Shown here one piece after another: positions 13,144 through 25,853 of a DNA stretch of 64,000 nucleotides. The first letter of the stretch is position 1, and each line of letters begins with the position of its first letter. Source of the stretch: Pyxicephalus adspersus (Eukaryota > Chordata > Amphibia > Anura > Pyxicephalidae); NCBI RefSeq assembly GCF_032062135.1, contig NC_092861.1, positions 58,892,993 through 58,956,992 of the forward strand, given 5' to 3'. Below the pieces are notes generated by a model. That model saw only the letters and a program-made list of their open reading frames with translations. It had not been told where the DNA came from and did not search any database. The translations under genes and the position numbers were made by a program.

Positions 13144-13573
13144 TAAAGCTGCGTACACACTTCCAATTTTTATCATTGGAAATGAACGACGAACGATCGA
13201 TTGGGCAAAAATCGTTCGTAAAAAAAGTAACCAACGACGCCGACGAACGAGGATAGTCGTTGGAAATGAACGACTGGACCGGCGGATCGGATTGGACGAC
13301 GATCGTTGACCATCTATCGTGTGTACGGTCGTTCATTGATCGTCCATGGTCTGAGCATGCGCGGTGAACGAACGTTCGCTCACTTCCTGTGGTGCACGTC
13401 ACTTCCTGTATCGTTCAAACGATCGCATCTATCGTGTGTACAATATCTGCGAACGATCGTGTCGTTATCTGTATGTACAGGATCGGTGCTATACGATCGT
13501 TCGCAGATATCGTGCAGGATCGTTCGTCGTTCGTTTACCAACGATAATAATTGGAAGTGTGTACGTAGCTTAA
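13144..13573. mobile_element. 430-bp MITE with CpG-dense interior
   Basis: Terminal inverted repeats: left TAAAGCTGCGTACACACTTC and, read inward from the right, TTAAGCTACGTACACACTTC, both followed by CAATTNTTATC. The interior repeats CGATCG and CGTTCG many times and is far richer in CpG than the flanks, so the open frames across it are artefacts of a stop-poor repeat. Superfamily is unresolved: no clear target duplication, though the TTAA-like ends hint at a short TA-rich target. Relatives lie at 17466 and 48095. Confidence 0.8.
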
Positions 13574-15600
13574 TGATTCGTGTTTCTATCCAGTATACAC
13601 AAGCTGAGGGCTGTCCATTACCAGGAAATGAGGTGGGCACAGTACACCCCGTAGTTCTAATGTATGTGTAAGAGGTGAGCAGAGAAATGGGACTAATAAT
13701 GACGTGTGAGGGCTCTCTAAAACTGGGGAGGAAAAGAAAGCATTATAAAGCTGGAGGACAACTTAGAATGTTCCCCCAACCCTTTTTTTTAAAGCTACCT
13801 ACATAAATGCCAAACTTAAGCCCAGCAATCAGATCTTTACAGTTTGGTCCGTATGTCCATATGCATGGTGGCCTCCAGCCACCCTGAGATAAATACAGTA
13901 GGTTGTTGATAGATGCAGCCACATTTTTTTTCTGCAAAAGCTGTAAAAAAAGTGAAAGTAGAGATCTCGGGAACAGGGATGAAGGTAAGTTCAACTGCAA
14001 CATGTGGGGGAGAACAGCTTTATTAAAAGTTAAAACTGTCCTTGAACACCACTTCTCAGTTAATTTTGCTCAAATTCTAAGGCAGTCTGATATCTGTTGA
14101 CAGTTTACTGCTAACTGCACTTTATGCCTCATCAATGCAGTTTTCTCTGCCTTATTGTGCCAATGCTAATGATCTTGCCACCATCAGTAGTAATTTTATC
14201 TCAGATGATCACCACTTATGTCAGTGATTATATATTCCCCTGGAAGAATAGGACTCCTGCATCTCATGCAAATATTATCCTCATGGCATCTGTTTATCTT
14301 TATGGTTTGTTTAGTTTATAGGCGCTCTCTACACAGAATATGTGAAACTCAGCCCTTGGGCTTCATCCACACAAACTGCATACTTCTGATGTTTTGCAGC
14401 ATGATGGAGCATGTTCAGGAACAGTTTGTTACTTTATCTTTATTTCTTCAATATAAATGCTTTACCCTGCACATTCCTCGTTTTCACACACATATACATC
14501 GGTTTTAGACATGTCATTTCTATGTATGTATCTAACCTTACAAAATGTATGGTACTACATGCACATAGTGCAAACCTTCATGAGTGACAGATATAATCAT
14601 TTACACATCATCCCTAACCAATGAAAAGGTGCTAACCTCTAGCCATTAGATATCATTATTATTTATGTACACCTTATTACATAATAAAAAGTCTTAAATA
14701 AATAAAACCAGGAAAAGTCATCATCATGCAGCTTGTGTGAACTGTTGTTGTTGGTTTTTACAGCTAAAATTAAGGTTTTCAGGCTACTGAAGTGATATTA
14801 CCACAGGAACAAAGAGTAATTTACCAAGGTACATTGTATCATATACAAGATGGGCAGCACTGCAGGACCCTGCTGAAGACATTTCCAGAAAGAGGAAAAT
14901 ACTGATATTATGAGTAATAGTCTGTTGCACCGCAATATTACATACATTTTGGATTCTGGTTGCTTGGTCATTTGAATGGGAACCTAATGCACCAAGAGGA
15001 GCATATTCCAGCTTTGTATCACCAAATGTGTAAGCAAACACAGGCAGCATTGTCTGCCATTTCTAGTAGATGTCCACTAATCCTAGGGAAACACTGCACA
15101 ATACCTCACATAGCTATACCTGTGCTCAGAGGTGACTATGGGAATAGATGTCCGTGCATTACATAAGGGAAGCACATCAGGGGGGCATAGAACCCCCACA
15201 GGAAGCCTCTGCCATGCCTGGGATCGGGAACACACACTGCATGCTCATACATCTGATCTGCAGGGCACCATCTACTCACCACATCCACTGGGCGAATATA
15301 AATACAAGGAGCTGGCGAATGTCATAGTAATGTAGGGGAATGATAGCACTAGCGATCTACAGAGATGAATCGTAACTAATACAATATCCAGAAAATTACA
15401 GCCTCAGAATAGCAAAGTTTGCACGAAATAAATACTCCAGGTAGGCTCCACACTGTTATTGTTTACCATACGATACAAGAAATTCCAACTCGCTACTGTC
15501 ATCCAGCAAAGTCAAACATTCCACAGCTGTATCCCCCCGGCATGACACACTCCAGTGGTACGGTCTGCCTGCTGTTACCATATTGGGAGAATTTCTTCAT
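13574..15600. other. unassigned AT-rich DNA
   Basis: No gene or repeat recognised; only short chance frames. Confidence 0.5.
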
Positions 15601-15699
15601 GAAGGACTGTTCCATTTCACATATATGGGGGCGTTGGATATTGGAGTAAATCTTATGGAGAGAACGCGGGTATTTGGCACTGTGATTGAAACTGTTACA

Positions 15700-15782
15700 G
15701 AGGCCACGCCCCCTGGTGTCAGAAAGGAAATGGTGATCAGTGTGGGAGGGCTGGCCGCGTGCTCTGAGGAGGGGGCGGGGAC
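15700..15782. promoter_or_regulatory. GC-rich patch with a CTCF-like core and a GC box
   Basis: GCCCCCTGGTGT at 15708-15719 matches the reverse CTCF core (GCCMYCTRSTGG) at 11 of 12 positions. GAGGGGGCGGGGAC near 15770 is a GC box of the Sp1/KLF type. Both are sequence matches only; binding is inference. Confidence 0.3.
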
Positions 15783-15799
15783 TTGTAATGTACTGCTTA

Positions 15800-16260
15800 T
15801 GGCTGACATGCTGCACTCCAGGAATATCAGCTTTTATTCTACACTAGCATAACTCCCATCTGTTCTCTTCAGTTCCCCTATTTTATACTAGATGTATAAA
15901 CATTTATAGAAATATTTACCTAAAGTGTTCCATTGTATAAATAGTAGGAAAGTCAGTACAAGGGCCTCATTGGGACACATGTTCATTGAAATATAAAAAT
16001 TCAGATCGTGTCTCACAATTATCTGCAGCTTTACGGCTTTGCTGCAAAGACACCACAGACTTGCTTTGCACCGACCATAAACAAATGTTCAGGTGTTTAT
16101 GAGCTTTGCTGCTGGGGTTTTCAAATGCCAGGAAACTGCTTGAAGTCCTGTCCAATGGAAAAAAACAACAGAATTTTCAGGCATTTAACAAGCCAGAAAA
16201 TATACCTATAAATAGCTGCACAGGGATTTGCTTCAAGTAACAGGAAAACAAGTGAACACT
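15800..16260. other. unassigned DNA
   Basis: Nothing recognisable. Confidence 0.5.
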
Positions 16261-16264
16261 AAAC

Positions 16265-16420
16265 TATTGTTCTAATCTATGGAGAGTGGCACCCACTGTG
16301 CGCTCCTCCATAGGAAAGCATGTTGGTCATTCCTGATGTTTATCAAACGATTAAGACAAATTAACGGAGGACATTAGGGGGCTACTGTACACATGCCAGA
16401 TTCTCGAATTATCAGTTTGT
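16265..16420. mobile_element. fragment of the TTAAGCTACGT MITE family
   Basis: Contains TTCTAATCTATGGAGAG with GGCACCCACTGTG, a CTCCTCCATAGG segment, and CTGTACACATGCCAGATTCT. The last closely matches CTGTACACACATCAGATTCT in the element at 17466-17723. Terminal repeats are lost. Confidence 0.45.
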
Positions 16421-17465
16421 TTCAGGGGTCACTCATCTAATGTGTTAACATTTAGGTTTAACATCGTTGCAGATTATTCTAGAAGTCTGGGGATGGTATA
16501 CTATCCTATGCACCTCAGTAAATCGCACTCACCCATATGACAAAGCATACAATAAACACTGTGGTTGACTCTAACAACTGCTCCCAGGGGCAAATAGGGG
16601 TGTCGGGAGCAGCTAACCTTACAGTTTTAGACTACCTGTCTGAAAGAGTCCATACCATCTTAAGTCCACCTCTTTTTTTTATTGGATTTCTGTTTAATCA
16701 TAGAGGTTCAGCATCACATGTGGGTGTAACAAAGTCTCCTATTTTCAGGAAGACTACTGGCCCCTTACACCAGCCTAGACAATAATAATATCTCTTGGAA
16801 CAAAATAAGGTGATGAAAATAAAAAGGTTTGAATTTAAAAAAATTTACTACCGTGTGAATGGGAAAAAAAAGTAAAGTAAAGTATTAGCAGATCCAACTT
16901 CAGCTTCTAAAGCAATACAGTTCAGGGAACTGCAGCAGTCTCACAGTGGGTCTCAGAGGAACTGATCTGGATGTCGGAGTGGATGACCCCCATTACTGTT
17001 ATGCTCTCAAAGCTTCCTTGCTAAATGTGGAAAACACTAGTGTGATGGTGGGAAACATTTCGGTAAAGGGAAACATGAGAAATCATGATAGGAGTTTTTT
17101 TTGTTCCTCGTCTGACCTTTTCTGCTGTGAAAAGATCTGAATTTTGTTGCATGTGAACAGACACAATATACTGCTCTCTGCAATATAATTCTGCAAATGT
17201 GCAGGTCTCCCCTGATCTACATCGTCATCCAGGAACTGCTGTTCATCATATAAATTAGCACAGGTCTGTTTGCAGGTAATAGCAGCAGTCATTGGATGAT
17301 AGGGGGTATGGCGCAGCACACTTTTTATCTGCTTTTTACATGTCCATTTGTAATGGGATGTACTATCGCAGATTAACGAGGAACCACAATCTGCACAATG
17401 TACAAAACTAGGTATTAAAGTTTATCATTTAGTACTAGTAGTAATGTGAGATCTGGTGCTTCTAA
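16421..17465. other. unassigned DNA
   Basis: No gene or repeat recognised. Confidence 0.5.
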
Positions 17466-17723
17466 TGTTACGTACACACGTTAGACTTTTGTCATTGGAA
17501 AAGACCTTTCATACATACATGTTGTACATACAGCACAATTCTGCTCTATGGGAAGAGGAGGGGAAGAATGAGTGAAAGGCACCCCGCTGTCCACTCTCTC
17601 CTTCACTTGCATTGCGGACGTTCGCTGTTCATACAGCCGCTGTACACACATCAGATTCTCGTTCGATACTAGCCCTGAAACGATAATTGGACGAAAATCA
17701 TCTGTCATGTGAACGTAGCCTAA
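17466..17723. mobile_element. 258-bp MITE, TTAGGCTACGT type ends
   Basis: Left end GTTACGTACACACGTTAG; right end read inward TTAGGCTACGTTCACATGAC. The interior holds TTCTGCTCTATGGGAAGAGG, GAAAGGCACCCCGCTGTCC and TGTACACACATCAGATTCTC, features shared with fragments at 2140, 16265, 46590 and 48095. Non-coding, non-autonomous. Confidence 0.7.
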
Positions 17724-19237
17724 TTGTTACATGGCAGGGACTTCTCTCTAGCTAACTGGGTATACCTGTACATACTATTCCTGGGCAATGATAAAGAAGG
17801 TTATAGGGCTCTCAGCTTGATGATATGCATTCTGTATTTTGCAGATGACTGGTAAGTTCTATAATTAGAATGTCAAGAAAAGCTAGAGTTAATGGTAAAT
17901 GTCTGTGGAATTACATCTCAGCAGTTCTTTCAAAACCTAAAATATCTTTGCCCTGAATTGCACACATAAACATCTGGAACTTGAAGTGCAGTGTTTTTGC
18001 TTGGCGTTAAGAGTTTACTTAAAAGGCCCAAACCAAAATAGAAGTTAAGCTGGCCAAAAGTGCGAGGGAGATCAGACATTGGAAGATTATGTGACCTTCA
18101 GAACACATTTTTCCTGCTCAAGATACTCCTATAGTTGTGTCTGCTTGTATTTAACATAACTGAACTAGAGTGGTCAGAAGGGACGGTGGTATAATAAGTT
18201 TAAGGTATGCATCAGAGTGTACATTCAGCATTTTCACTTTCATCTTTAACCTGGTGCTTTGTAACTTTGGACACTTCACCTGGTGCTGTGTAACATTGGA
18301 CACTGCCAGCCCTGCTTCACTAAAGAACAAAGTAGTATGCTTACCTGTTTGGTGGTTGAGGTCTTTAAAAGCTACAAGCACTACTGACATTGGACACTTT
18401 AACTGTGTTTTTCATTCCCCTACTGAACACTGCCAGACCATTCACAAAAGAACTAGAAGTAAATAGCTGGAGAATCAAGGGACATGATATACAGTAGCCA
18501 AATCAGATTTCATATTTCAAACACTCAGAAAGGTTGGATAGCATTATCAGCTGTAAGCATTAAGGCAAATAAGGATTTGCCTCATCTTATCCCTTACAGT
18601 TTGCCTCATTGAGGCTTTTTAGAATAGTGACAGGGTAGCTTTAACTTGGTATGTGTTAGGGGAGTCAGCTATATCGATAGGTGCATAAGATCCTCCAAAG
18701 TAGACCTTGTATCATCTTTGTGTTTACTAAACTTTGCAAGTGTTTCAAGTCAAGGATTTTCCTGGAACAGTGCCAGTTTTCAGCAGTCAGAGGTCAAACC
18801 TTGATCAAATTAGACAGGATACAAACTTGGCATTTGATTTATTTTCTTTAATATAGTTATCCTTTAATAATAGTAGATCAGGCTGTGCACTTCATTCCCA
18901 CTGCCTTTGCATATCTAACATGACAAAAGTCTCTATAGTACAAATGTGCTACCAGAGATTTGATACCAGATACAACCTAAATTTGGAGTTGCGTATCTTG
19001 TTGTTTGTCACCAGCTATGTTACTGTGGTGTAGCATAATAAGCTTTCAAACTCTTTTATTTAGTGCATCACTTTGGGCCCCATATACTTTACACAGCATA
19101 TCCAGATAACTTTACAGAAGCTTTTTGGTCGAAATGTCAGGATTTCTAGTGGGAAACCATTTTACACAGGGATATGGGCCACTGAATTATTTATTTTATC
19201 TGTATTTTTTTTGGAGTTACCTAAAAATATACAATAA
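17724..19237. other. unassigned DNA with a small tandem repeat
   Basis: Apart from the 29-bp tandem duplication at 18249-18307, nothing is recognised. Confidence 0.5.
18249..18307. repeat. 29-bp tandem duplication
   Basis: ACCTGGTGCTTTGTAACTTT at 18249 and ACCTGGTGCTGTGTAACATT at 18278, each continuing GGACACT. The two units abut exactly. Confidence 0.8.
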
Positions 19238-20034
19238 TTGGCCACTTTATTAGATACACCTGTTTACCTGCTTGCTAACGCAAATCTCCACACAGCCAAT
19301 CACCTGCATTTATGTATGTAGACATTGTAAAAAATCACCTGCTGAAGTTCAAAGCAAGCAAAATGGGGAAACATTATGATTTTGGGTGACTTTGAATGTG
19401 GCATAGTTGTTAGTGCCAGACAGGCTGGTATAAGTATTTCAGAAACTGTTACTCTGCTAGGATTTTCATTGTTTTACAGAGAATGGCTAGAAAAAAGGAA
19501 AATATCCAGTGAACAGCAGTTCTATAAGTAAAATTGCCTTTTTTATTCTAGGGGTTAGAATAATTGGCCATACTGGTGAGAGTATAAAAAAGCAACAGTA
19601 GCTGAACTACTCATTATAAACAAGGTATGTAGAAGAGCAACTGTGAATGCACAAACATTGTTGCTCACATGTCCATTGCATTATGATCACAGTGTATCCA
19701 TCTTCTGATGGTTGCTTCCAGCAAAATATTGCACCGTGCCACAAATCATCTTAACTGATTTGTTTACATGACAATGCGTTTGCTGCACTCTGTTGGCCTT
19801 CATAGTCACCTGATGTTTCATTCTAACAGAGCACCTTTGGGAGGAGGGTGGATTGGGAGATTCGCATCATGGATTTGCCATGCAACTGACAATCTGCAGC
19901 AACTGCACGATACTTTTATGTCAATATGGACAAAAATCTTTGGGGGATATTTCCAGAACCTTGGTCAATCTATTTCATAAATAAATATGGCAGTTCTGAA
20001 GGAAAAGGGAGGGTCCAACTCAGTACTAGCAAGG
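19238..20034 (+). mobile_element. decayed Tc1-like transposon, internally deleted
   Basis: Begins with TTGGCCACTTTATTAGATAC, the terminal repeat of a widespread vertebrate Tc1-like family. It continues with degraded transposase sequence: TGACTTTGAATGTGGCATAG encodes the conserved DFE.G.I/V stretch, and TATTTCAGAAACTG the helix-turn-helix. Near 19660 it jumps to the part encoding the second catalytic aspartate region (GATGGTTGCTTCCAGCAAAA) and then to the C-terminal part with GAGATTCGCATCATGGAT, so the middle of the transposase is missing. It ends at CTAGCAAGGT, where an AT microsatellite replaces the right terminal repeat. Stops and frame changes make it inactive. Confidence 0.8.
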
Positions 20035-20530
20035 TATATATATGTATATATGTGTTTAGGTGGATAAGTCAAATTGGAAAAAAGTAATAAGTAATACCTA
20101 AACAATTAAAATATTGAACTTTATTACTTGCATTCAGTAAACACTTCTGTTAATGATTTACTGCCAACAGTTTTAGGAATAAGGGCACAGACACAAGTCT
20201 TACCAAATACATTGAGGCTGTTATAATTGCACAGGTGTAAGAAGGGGGCCATCTATAATAATGATTTTGAAACCAATGTCCAACAAAGGTTGCCCACAAA
20301 TTTTTTCTTGAAATAAAATGCATGCATTATAGCCTAGTGCTGAATGTCTAGTATGCAGTAAAATGTTGATGATAGCAACAACACTCTTAATGTCACCATT
20401 GCAAACCTTATAGCTCACACCTATTTAAGATGTACTATATTGACAATTATATTATTGAGCGCAAAAACCAACAGTCAGACAGAAAAGCAGAAATGAAAAT
20501 TGAGCACTTCCTTATTTTGTAAAGCAGTAA
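20035..20530. other. unassigned DNA
   Basis: A short TATATATG run at about 20035-20055, then nothing recognisable. Confidence 0.5.
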
Positions 20531-21058
20531 ACTTAAAGCGTACCTAAACTCACATTTTTCACTTTACATAAAAGGGTAGACAACCCTTTTATGTTAAGTA
20601 AAAATTCTGTTTTTTTTTTTTTTTTTAAAGAGGGTGCAGCACCGCCCCCTAAATCTCCATTGCCTAGGCGGTTGAGAAAGAATGGGAGCGCAAATCCTCC
20701 CAGGATACCTATGTCAGGCATCCTGGGGGCTCTTGGGCGCTCCTTCCCATGCTCGGGCATGCACAGAAGGAGCCTTTTTGCCAAAGGGAAAAATTTGCTG
20801 ATGTCACGCATGCACAGTGGGACCGTCAATTTTTTTTTTTTCATCCTACGTCACCCGATCTGGCGCCTGGGTTGGGTGACATAGGATGAAGAACAGGAAG
20901 AGAAAATGGCGTCACCCGGCGCACCGGCTGCGGAACAAATGCCGGGACGATGCGGGACCTGATGCAGGACACCCTCGGAGCAAACTAATTGCCCTGCAGG
21001 ATTGAATGTAACTGTTTTTTTTTTTTTGCGCAGTTTTGGGTTTAGTTTCTCTTTAAGT
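20531..21058. mobile_element. 528-bp MITE, ACTTAAAG ends (copy 1)
   Basis: Left end ACTTAAAGCGTACCTAAACT; right end read inward ACTTAAAGAGAAACTAAACC. The interior has poly(T) tracts at about 20610, 20830 and 21015, a GCACCGCCCCCTAAAT segment, ATCCTACGTCACCCGATCTG, and CCTGCAGGATTGAATGTAA. A second copy at 47518-48021 keeps the same order. It includes a local hairpin: AAAAGGGTAGACAACCCTTTT. Non-coding. Confidence 0.8.
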
Positions 21059-22717
21059 AAGCCAAGCATTTTGAGAAGAAGAGCACAGAACAGTCATGTT
21101 GGAGTAGATTCCTGTTTTGATGGATTTGAAAAGGAACACTATGTTTGTGAGCCTTCATACACCTTTAATATGCAGCTGTGGATTAAAAGAACCTTCTTTT
21201 TTCTTTTCTTTTGTGACTTTTAAACCTTATTGCAGTTGTTTTACCATATAATGTTGTATTATACATACTCTTATACATGTTCTGCTCCAGAATCAAACAA
21301 TAACAGGCATCTCCTAGTGGACCACTATTAGTCTTAGATCTGTATACAGGGGATTGTACACAGGTGTGCAGAATTCGACATCATAATCTTTCAGAGGGAG
21401 AAGATCTGTGACAGGTGATACTGTGGGTCATAGAATCCCCAGACAATCTACAGAAGCTTGTTGCTTGGACACCAGAAAGAGAATGCCATCTTCTGAGGAA
21501 ATGGGAGATAGCTGAGGTAACAGAACAAAGTAAATGACATGAAGATAAAAGCTATCTAAAGCATTAAAGAGTGTGGAAGCCTAAGCTTTTTATGTGTCTA
21601 TCCCTTTATATTACTGTACTTAGACTGGTGTTTGTGGACATGAAATTATACTTTACAGAACACATTCCAGCACGGTGTTCTGCAGCAGTCAGAGAATGGT
21701 TTGCAGGTGCTTATATAAGTATATTGGTAGGAGCAGTGTATGTTGAGTCATTGTAAAGAAGGTGATGTTTGTATTGTACACAGAACAAAGCACGCTAGTG
21801 TTCTGTTGTACTCAATATTCAACAGTAAGTCATTGTACTATTGTGTACAAAGGCAATATATTTTAGTGTGTACAGTAATACTGAAGAAAGCATACAGGTT
21901 AAATCATATAATTCATCCGTCGGCACAAGTTCTTCTTTCACACAAAGTACTTTAAAGTGGATATAAACTCTGCGGCCACCACCTAAGGTTTGCCATAATG
22001 TGCAGTTATGCTTGCCATATTATTATTACTTACCTGCCACCTCCAGCACTGCAATGCATGGGAAAACATAGCTTGTCTGTTTATCTAATACTTTTTGTTT
22101 AATAATTTGCGAAAAAAGGGAGAGTGGCAGAGGTGTTTGTTTGCATACATATTTTGAGCTAAAAAGTTCTTGTTCTTCTCTATCTAAAAGTTGGGAAATA
22201 TGCCAGGGGATCGCTGTTCACCTTAGCCTCATCCTGCCCTGGATCTGGTTAGCACACCAGTTTAAATTAAAATAAAAAGCAAAAAAAAAATCTCTCATTT
22301 TTCACAAATTTGAATATTCTCATGTCAGATTAAAGATTTTCTATATGTGTGATATACCCTGGAGACTAAAATATGGTAAAAGAGAGGCAGAGATGAAGAA
22401 GAAAGAAATATTTTGATTGTATTGTTTCCTAATTATAATCAGGAAACAAGTGGGTTCAAAATGCTGATCTGTGTTACAGAATCTATAATCATTATATTTG
22501 ATGTGTGTATACCATGATTCCCTCCTGGGCCCTACATATACCTTATAATTTAATTGTAAGTATGAAGGCAGTAAGGCAGTAATGCTGGCAGCGCAAAGTA
22601 GATGATTGAAGATTGATATCTCGCCAATAAAAGATCCTTTTAAGACATACAGACAGACAAACAGTGCATGTTTTTTCCCACTACTAGGTAGGGGCACAAG
22701 CTGTGATTTGGTAATCT
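21059..22717. other. unassigned DNA; possible MITE arm at 21950-22260
   Basis: CTTTAAAGTGGATATAAACT at about 21951 resembles the outer arm of the MITEs in this window, but no partner arm was identified. Otherwise nothing recognised. Confidence 0.35.
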
Positions 22718-22725
22718 GTCTAAAA

Positions 22726-23200
22726 CAGGCATGTCCAAAGTCTGGCCCGGAGGACCAATTGCGGCCCGTGTTCAGATTTCCACCGGCCCGCAGCCTCTGT
22801 CATAAAATCAATAATATGCGACCCACCAGCACTGTTGACCACACTATAAAAAACACGCGTACAAAAAATCTATTTTATATTTCATTGATGTATGGCCTTG
22901 CAATTATGCGCCTGCTACTCGGTGGGCATAATCAACAGGATGGGGGTTCCCCCTATGTGTGCACAGGGAATCCCCTACATCAATATAGTGGCCATGTGCT
23001 GTGTGGGACCCGCATGGACCACGCCCACTCTGATACCAAGAACATGCTCTGCATAGAGCCCACACTGACAGCGGAATCCCTCGCGTCACCCTGGTGGAGG
23101 TGTGCTGTGCGGCACCTGGAGTACAGGCTGCATGGTGGGTCCCCACACATTTTCACCTCACCAAATCTGGCCCTCTTTCCAAAAAGTTTGGATACCCCTG
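22726..23200. mobile_element. 475-bp hAT MITE with perfect 8-bp target duplication
   Basis: Terminal inverted repeats CAGGCATGTCCAAAGTCTGG (left) and CAGGGGTATCCAAACTTTTT (right, read inward), with TGGCCC/GGGCCA subterminal motifs. The element is flanked by identical octamers GTCTAAAA at 22718-22725 and 23201-23208. The CAGGGGTGTCCAAACTTT-type end and 8-bp duplication are diagnostic of the hAT superfamily. A long open frame (222 codons) crosses the element and its flanks, but it has no transposase features and is chance. Non-autonomous; mobilisation by a hAT transposase elsewhere is inferred. Confidence 0.92.
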
Positions 23201-23208
23201 GTCTAAAA

Positions 23209-24543
23209 GAACAGAGATTATCTGTCCTGTGGGTTTACAAAGAAGCACTGAACATCCTCTTAGGGGGAGTATGAACTGGAGAGCAGCACTGGCACTTTTT
23301 GGTTTTGGAAAGGTCAGAACCCACATCAAGGTTTATGATGATCCGGGGCCTCTGGCGGAGAGATTTCCCCTCACTTCCTATTCTTGCAACAAGGCCAATA
23401 CTGCAATATGGAAAAAGACAACAATAAAAGCGGGTATAGGTTTTAGCATTCTCCTTACATTTGAAAGCCTTTTTACGTCTATTTGTGTTGTTGTTAGAGA
23501 GTTTTGTTCATTCCTGTCCTGCCAAGACAACTTTTTAAGGAAAAGAAAAATAACGTATCTATTCAACAGAGCCTCCGACTGCAGCAAAACCTGACGGGAG
23601 TTCTAATCGCTCCACACTCTGAATACATTTTAGGAAGGTAGGCTAGAATAAAACAGTTTGTCAAAAAAGCACAAGACTGCATTGGAACATCTCTTTATCA
23701 GCATCTTCCTATTTAGCTAACTGGCTGGCTTAGGCCTCTCACAGATGTCCAACTGAGAGGATCTTCCCTAGAAAGGATCTTTTGTGATAATTTCCAGTGA
23801 CAGATGAATGAGTACTGTACACACAGCACCTTCTGTTCAGTATAGAGGGGACCCTTCATAGGAGTCTTTGATCAGATATTCGGACATTGATTATCTAATA
23901 CTTCCAAAATCATTTGGCTAAACTCACATAAAGTTGTTAGCTTTCCATTTAAATCTTTACCATGTCCTAAAGCTTTCCTTTCAGGAAATTGGTAATTTAT
24001 ATGAAAACAATACGCTGCAAGGTCTGAGCATGTGTGTGTAGCAGAATGTTGGAATTCCACTAATTTATAAACACTAATAGTAAGGTAATTGAGGTTTTAG
24101 GCTTTTTTAAAAAAAAATTCACGCTGGAACAATAGATATGGCAAAGATCTTAAAAAGCTGGACAGCATAGCCAGTGCTGGAAAAAGACTAATGTTTCTTC
24201 CTATTTTAGATTCTGGAATTCCCCCTCCCATGCAGATTTCTATTGTATGCACAACAGCTGCGTCCGGCAGACACAGCAAGGACTGAAGCACAAAGCATCA
24301 TGGGAGTTTGGCTCTTGTGCTTCCCTAAAGTCCAACACCATGATTTGTCATGTGTTAAAATCAGGAGAGATCATATTGCCAGCTATTGAAAGAGTAACTG
24401 TGGAACAGTCTGGCTTACATGAAGTGGCCTGAGTCCAAATGTGTGAGGTCTCTAATGCGAATGATGAGCCATGAAATCGGACTGCAAACACTAAAGGGGA
24501 TTCCCATCTTACATGACAAGACGTGGGAGATCACTTGCAATAA
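23209..24543. other. unassigned DNA with one MITE fragment
   Basis: At 23780-23855, ATTTCCAGTGACAGATGAAT, GAGTACTGTACACACAGCAC and TTCTGTTCAGTATAGAGG match the core of the TTAAGCTACGT MITE family. The rest shows no gene or repeat I recognise. Confidence 0.45.
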
Positions 24544-25853
24544 CACTTTTTAGTCATATTAGCCAGCAACATACATTTTACTGGAAATTGGGAGCTAAAC
24601 TGTAGGATTCAGGATGAATGTTTTGTTTAAAAGATGGTTATTGACTTTAAAACGCTCCTAATTCAATAGGGCACATATAAAATATTTGATGACTTCACAG
24701 GTTTAAGCCTGAAAAGCATATACTATGATACAATATTTGTGGACTTCTGTTTATTTGTAAGATGTAATGGGCATTCTCATATTTGCACAATTACATCCTA
24801 AACCTAAGTATCTAAAATCATATACTGTACAAGTGCTACAAGTAACCTGGTCCAACAAACGTGCTAATGTTTTCACAACTAGTCATTGTACTGATATCAT
24901 TCACATTTGTAAATGTTTCATGTCCCTGGATCTATGATCCACATCTCAAGACAACAGACACATAGGCTGTCATCACTTGAGCCCACAGATGTTATCTCAA
25001 TTATAATTTTCTATATGATACAATAAAAGTGGAAAACCTATGAAGCCCAAATCAGATTCTGTTTTGTATCATCCCGCATGTCTTTCCTAAACTACTGTGT
25101 GTTTTCTTGATGCTCATTAATTTGTTTGTTCTTTATATTAGGAATTGTAGACATAGACATGTCAATTATTTACACAATCACATATCCTGCTTTATAAATA
25201 CAATGCTAAATATGAACTATTGGGCCTACAAACAACTCACTGGTACATGATCAGCTAACCTAAACTCTGCTTCAGTCTTTAACTAGATGTTCAGGTATTT
25301 GGCCATTAAGCAATATCATTTTGGCTCTCATCTGGCGTAGAGAAGTTGAAGTTAGGCTGTCAATTAAAACCCACACAATAAACTAGAACTAAACTCTCCT
25401 GTTTGTTTTCCATTGCTAGCACCAATGTCTTTATCTGGTTTTCGTCTTGGTTTGGGTCTCCAACCATCTGGATTGGTTACTTGATTCACTCCAGGTATGC
25501 CAGGATAATACACTGAGCTGCTCAGCATTGAAAAAAATGCACACAGCCAGGTAACTTTGTTTTATTGCAGAATTTATAGTTCCAGTTTAAAGCTAAACTC
25601 TACCCCTATTTTTTCTCCTATATCCCCTTGATCTGAAAGAATAAGCATAGGAAACCTAAGTGTCTCCATTCGTCCTGCCTTATTTTTGGGCTGATGGACT
25701 GCTTGCATTTTCTGGCTTTTCCTCTACATCTGTGAAAATATATAATCATATTGTTTAGTTTGCTTAATCTGATATTTTTTGGACAGAAGGAGTGCATTTT
25801 TAGGCACATCTGTCAATACCTGGTGGAACTCTGGTTTTTAGTATAACCAAATG
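24544..25853 (+). repeat. 1.31-kb direct repeat, copy A
   Basis: Begins ACACTTTTTAGTCATATTAG and ends GGTTTTTAGTATAACCAAATG-like (last bases ACCAAATG). Line by line it is identical to copy B (27784-29093) over all 1,310 bases, at an offset of exactly 3,240. It has no inverted ends and no TG...CA ends, so it is not a standard LTR or cut-and-paste element. Within it, about 25384-25600 is a MITE-like block also seen in diverged form at 55240-55535. The only notable frame (63 codons, minus strand, 25618-25809) has no recognisable domain. Confidence 0.95.

Noticed and set aside
13097..13671. Several overlapping frames of 69-121 codons
   Set aside because: They lie in the CpG-rich inverted-repeat MITE on both strands; repeated CGATCG words give Arg/Asp-rich artefacts.
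22606..23274. 222-codon open frame on the plus strand
   Set aside because: It runs through the non-coding hAT MITE and its flanks and has no transposase or other domain; GC-rich repeat with few stops.
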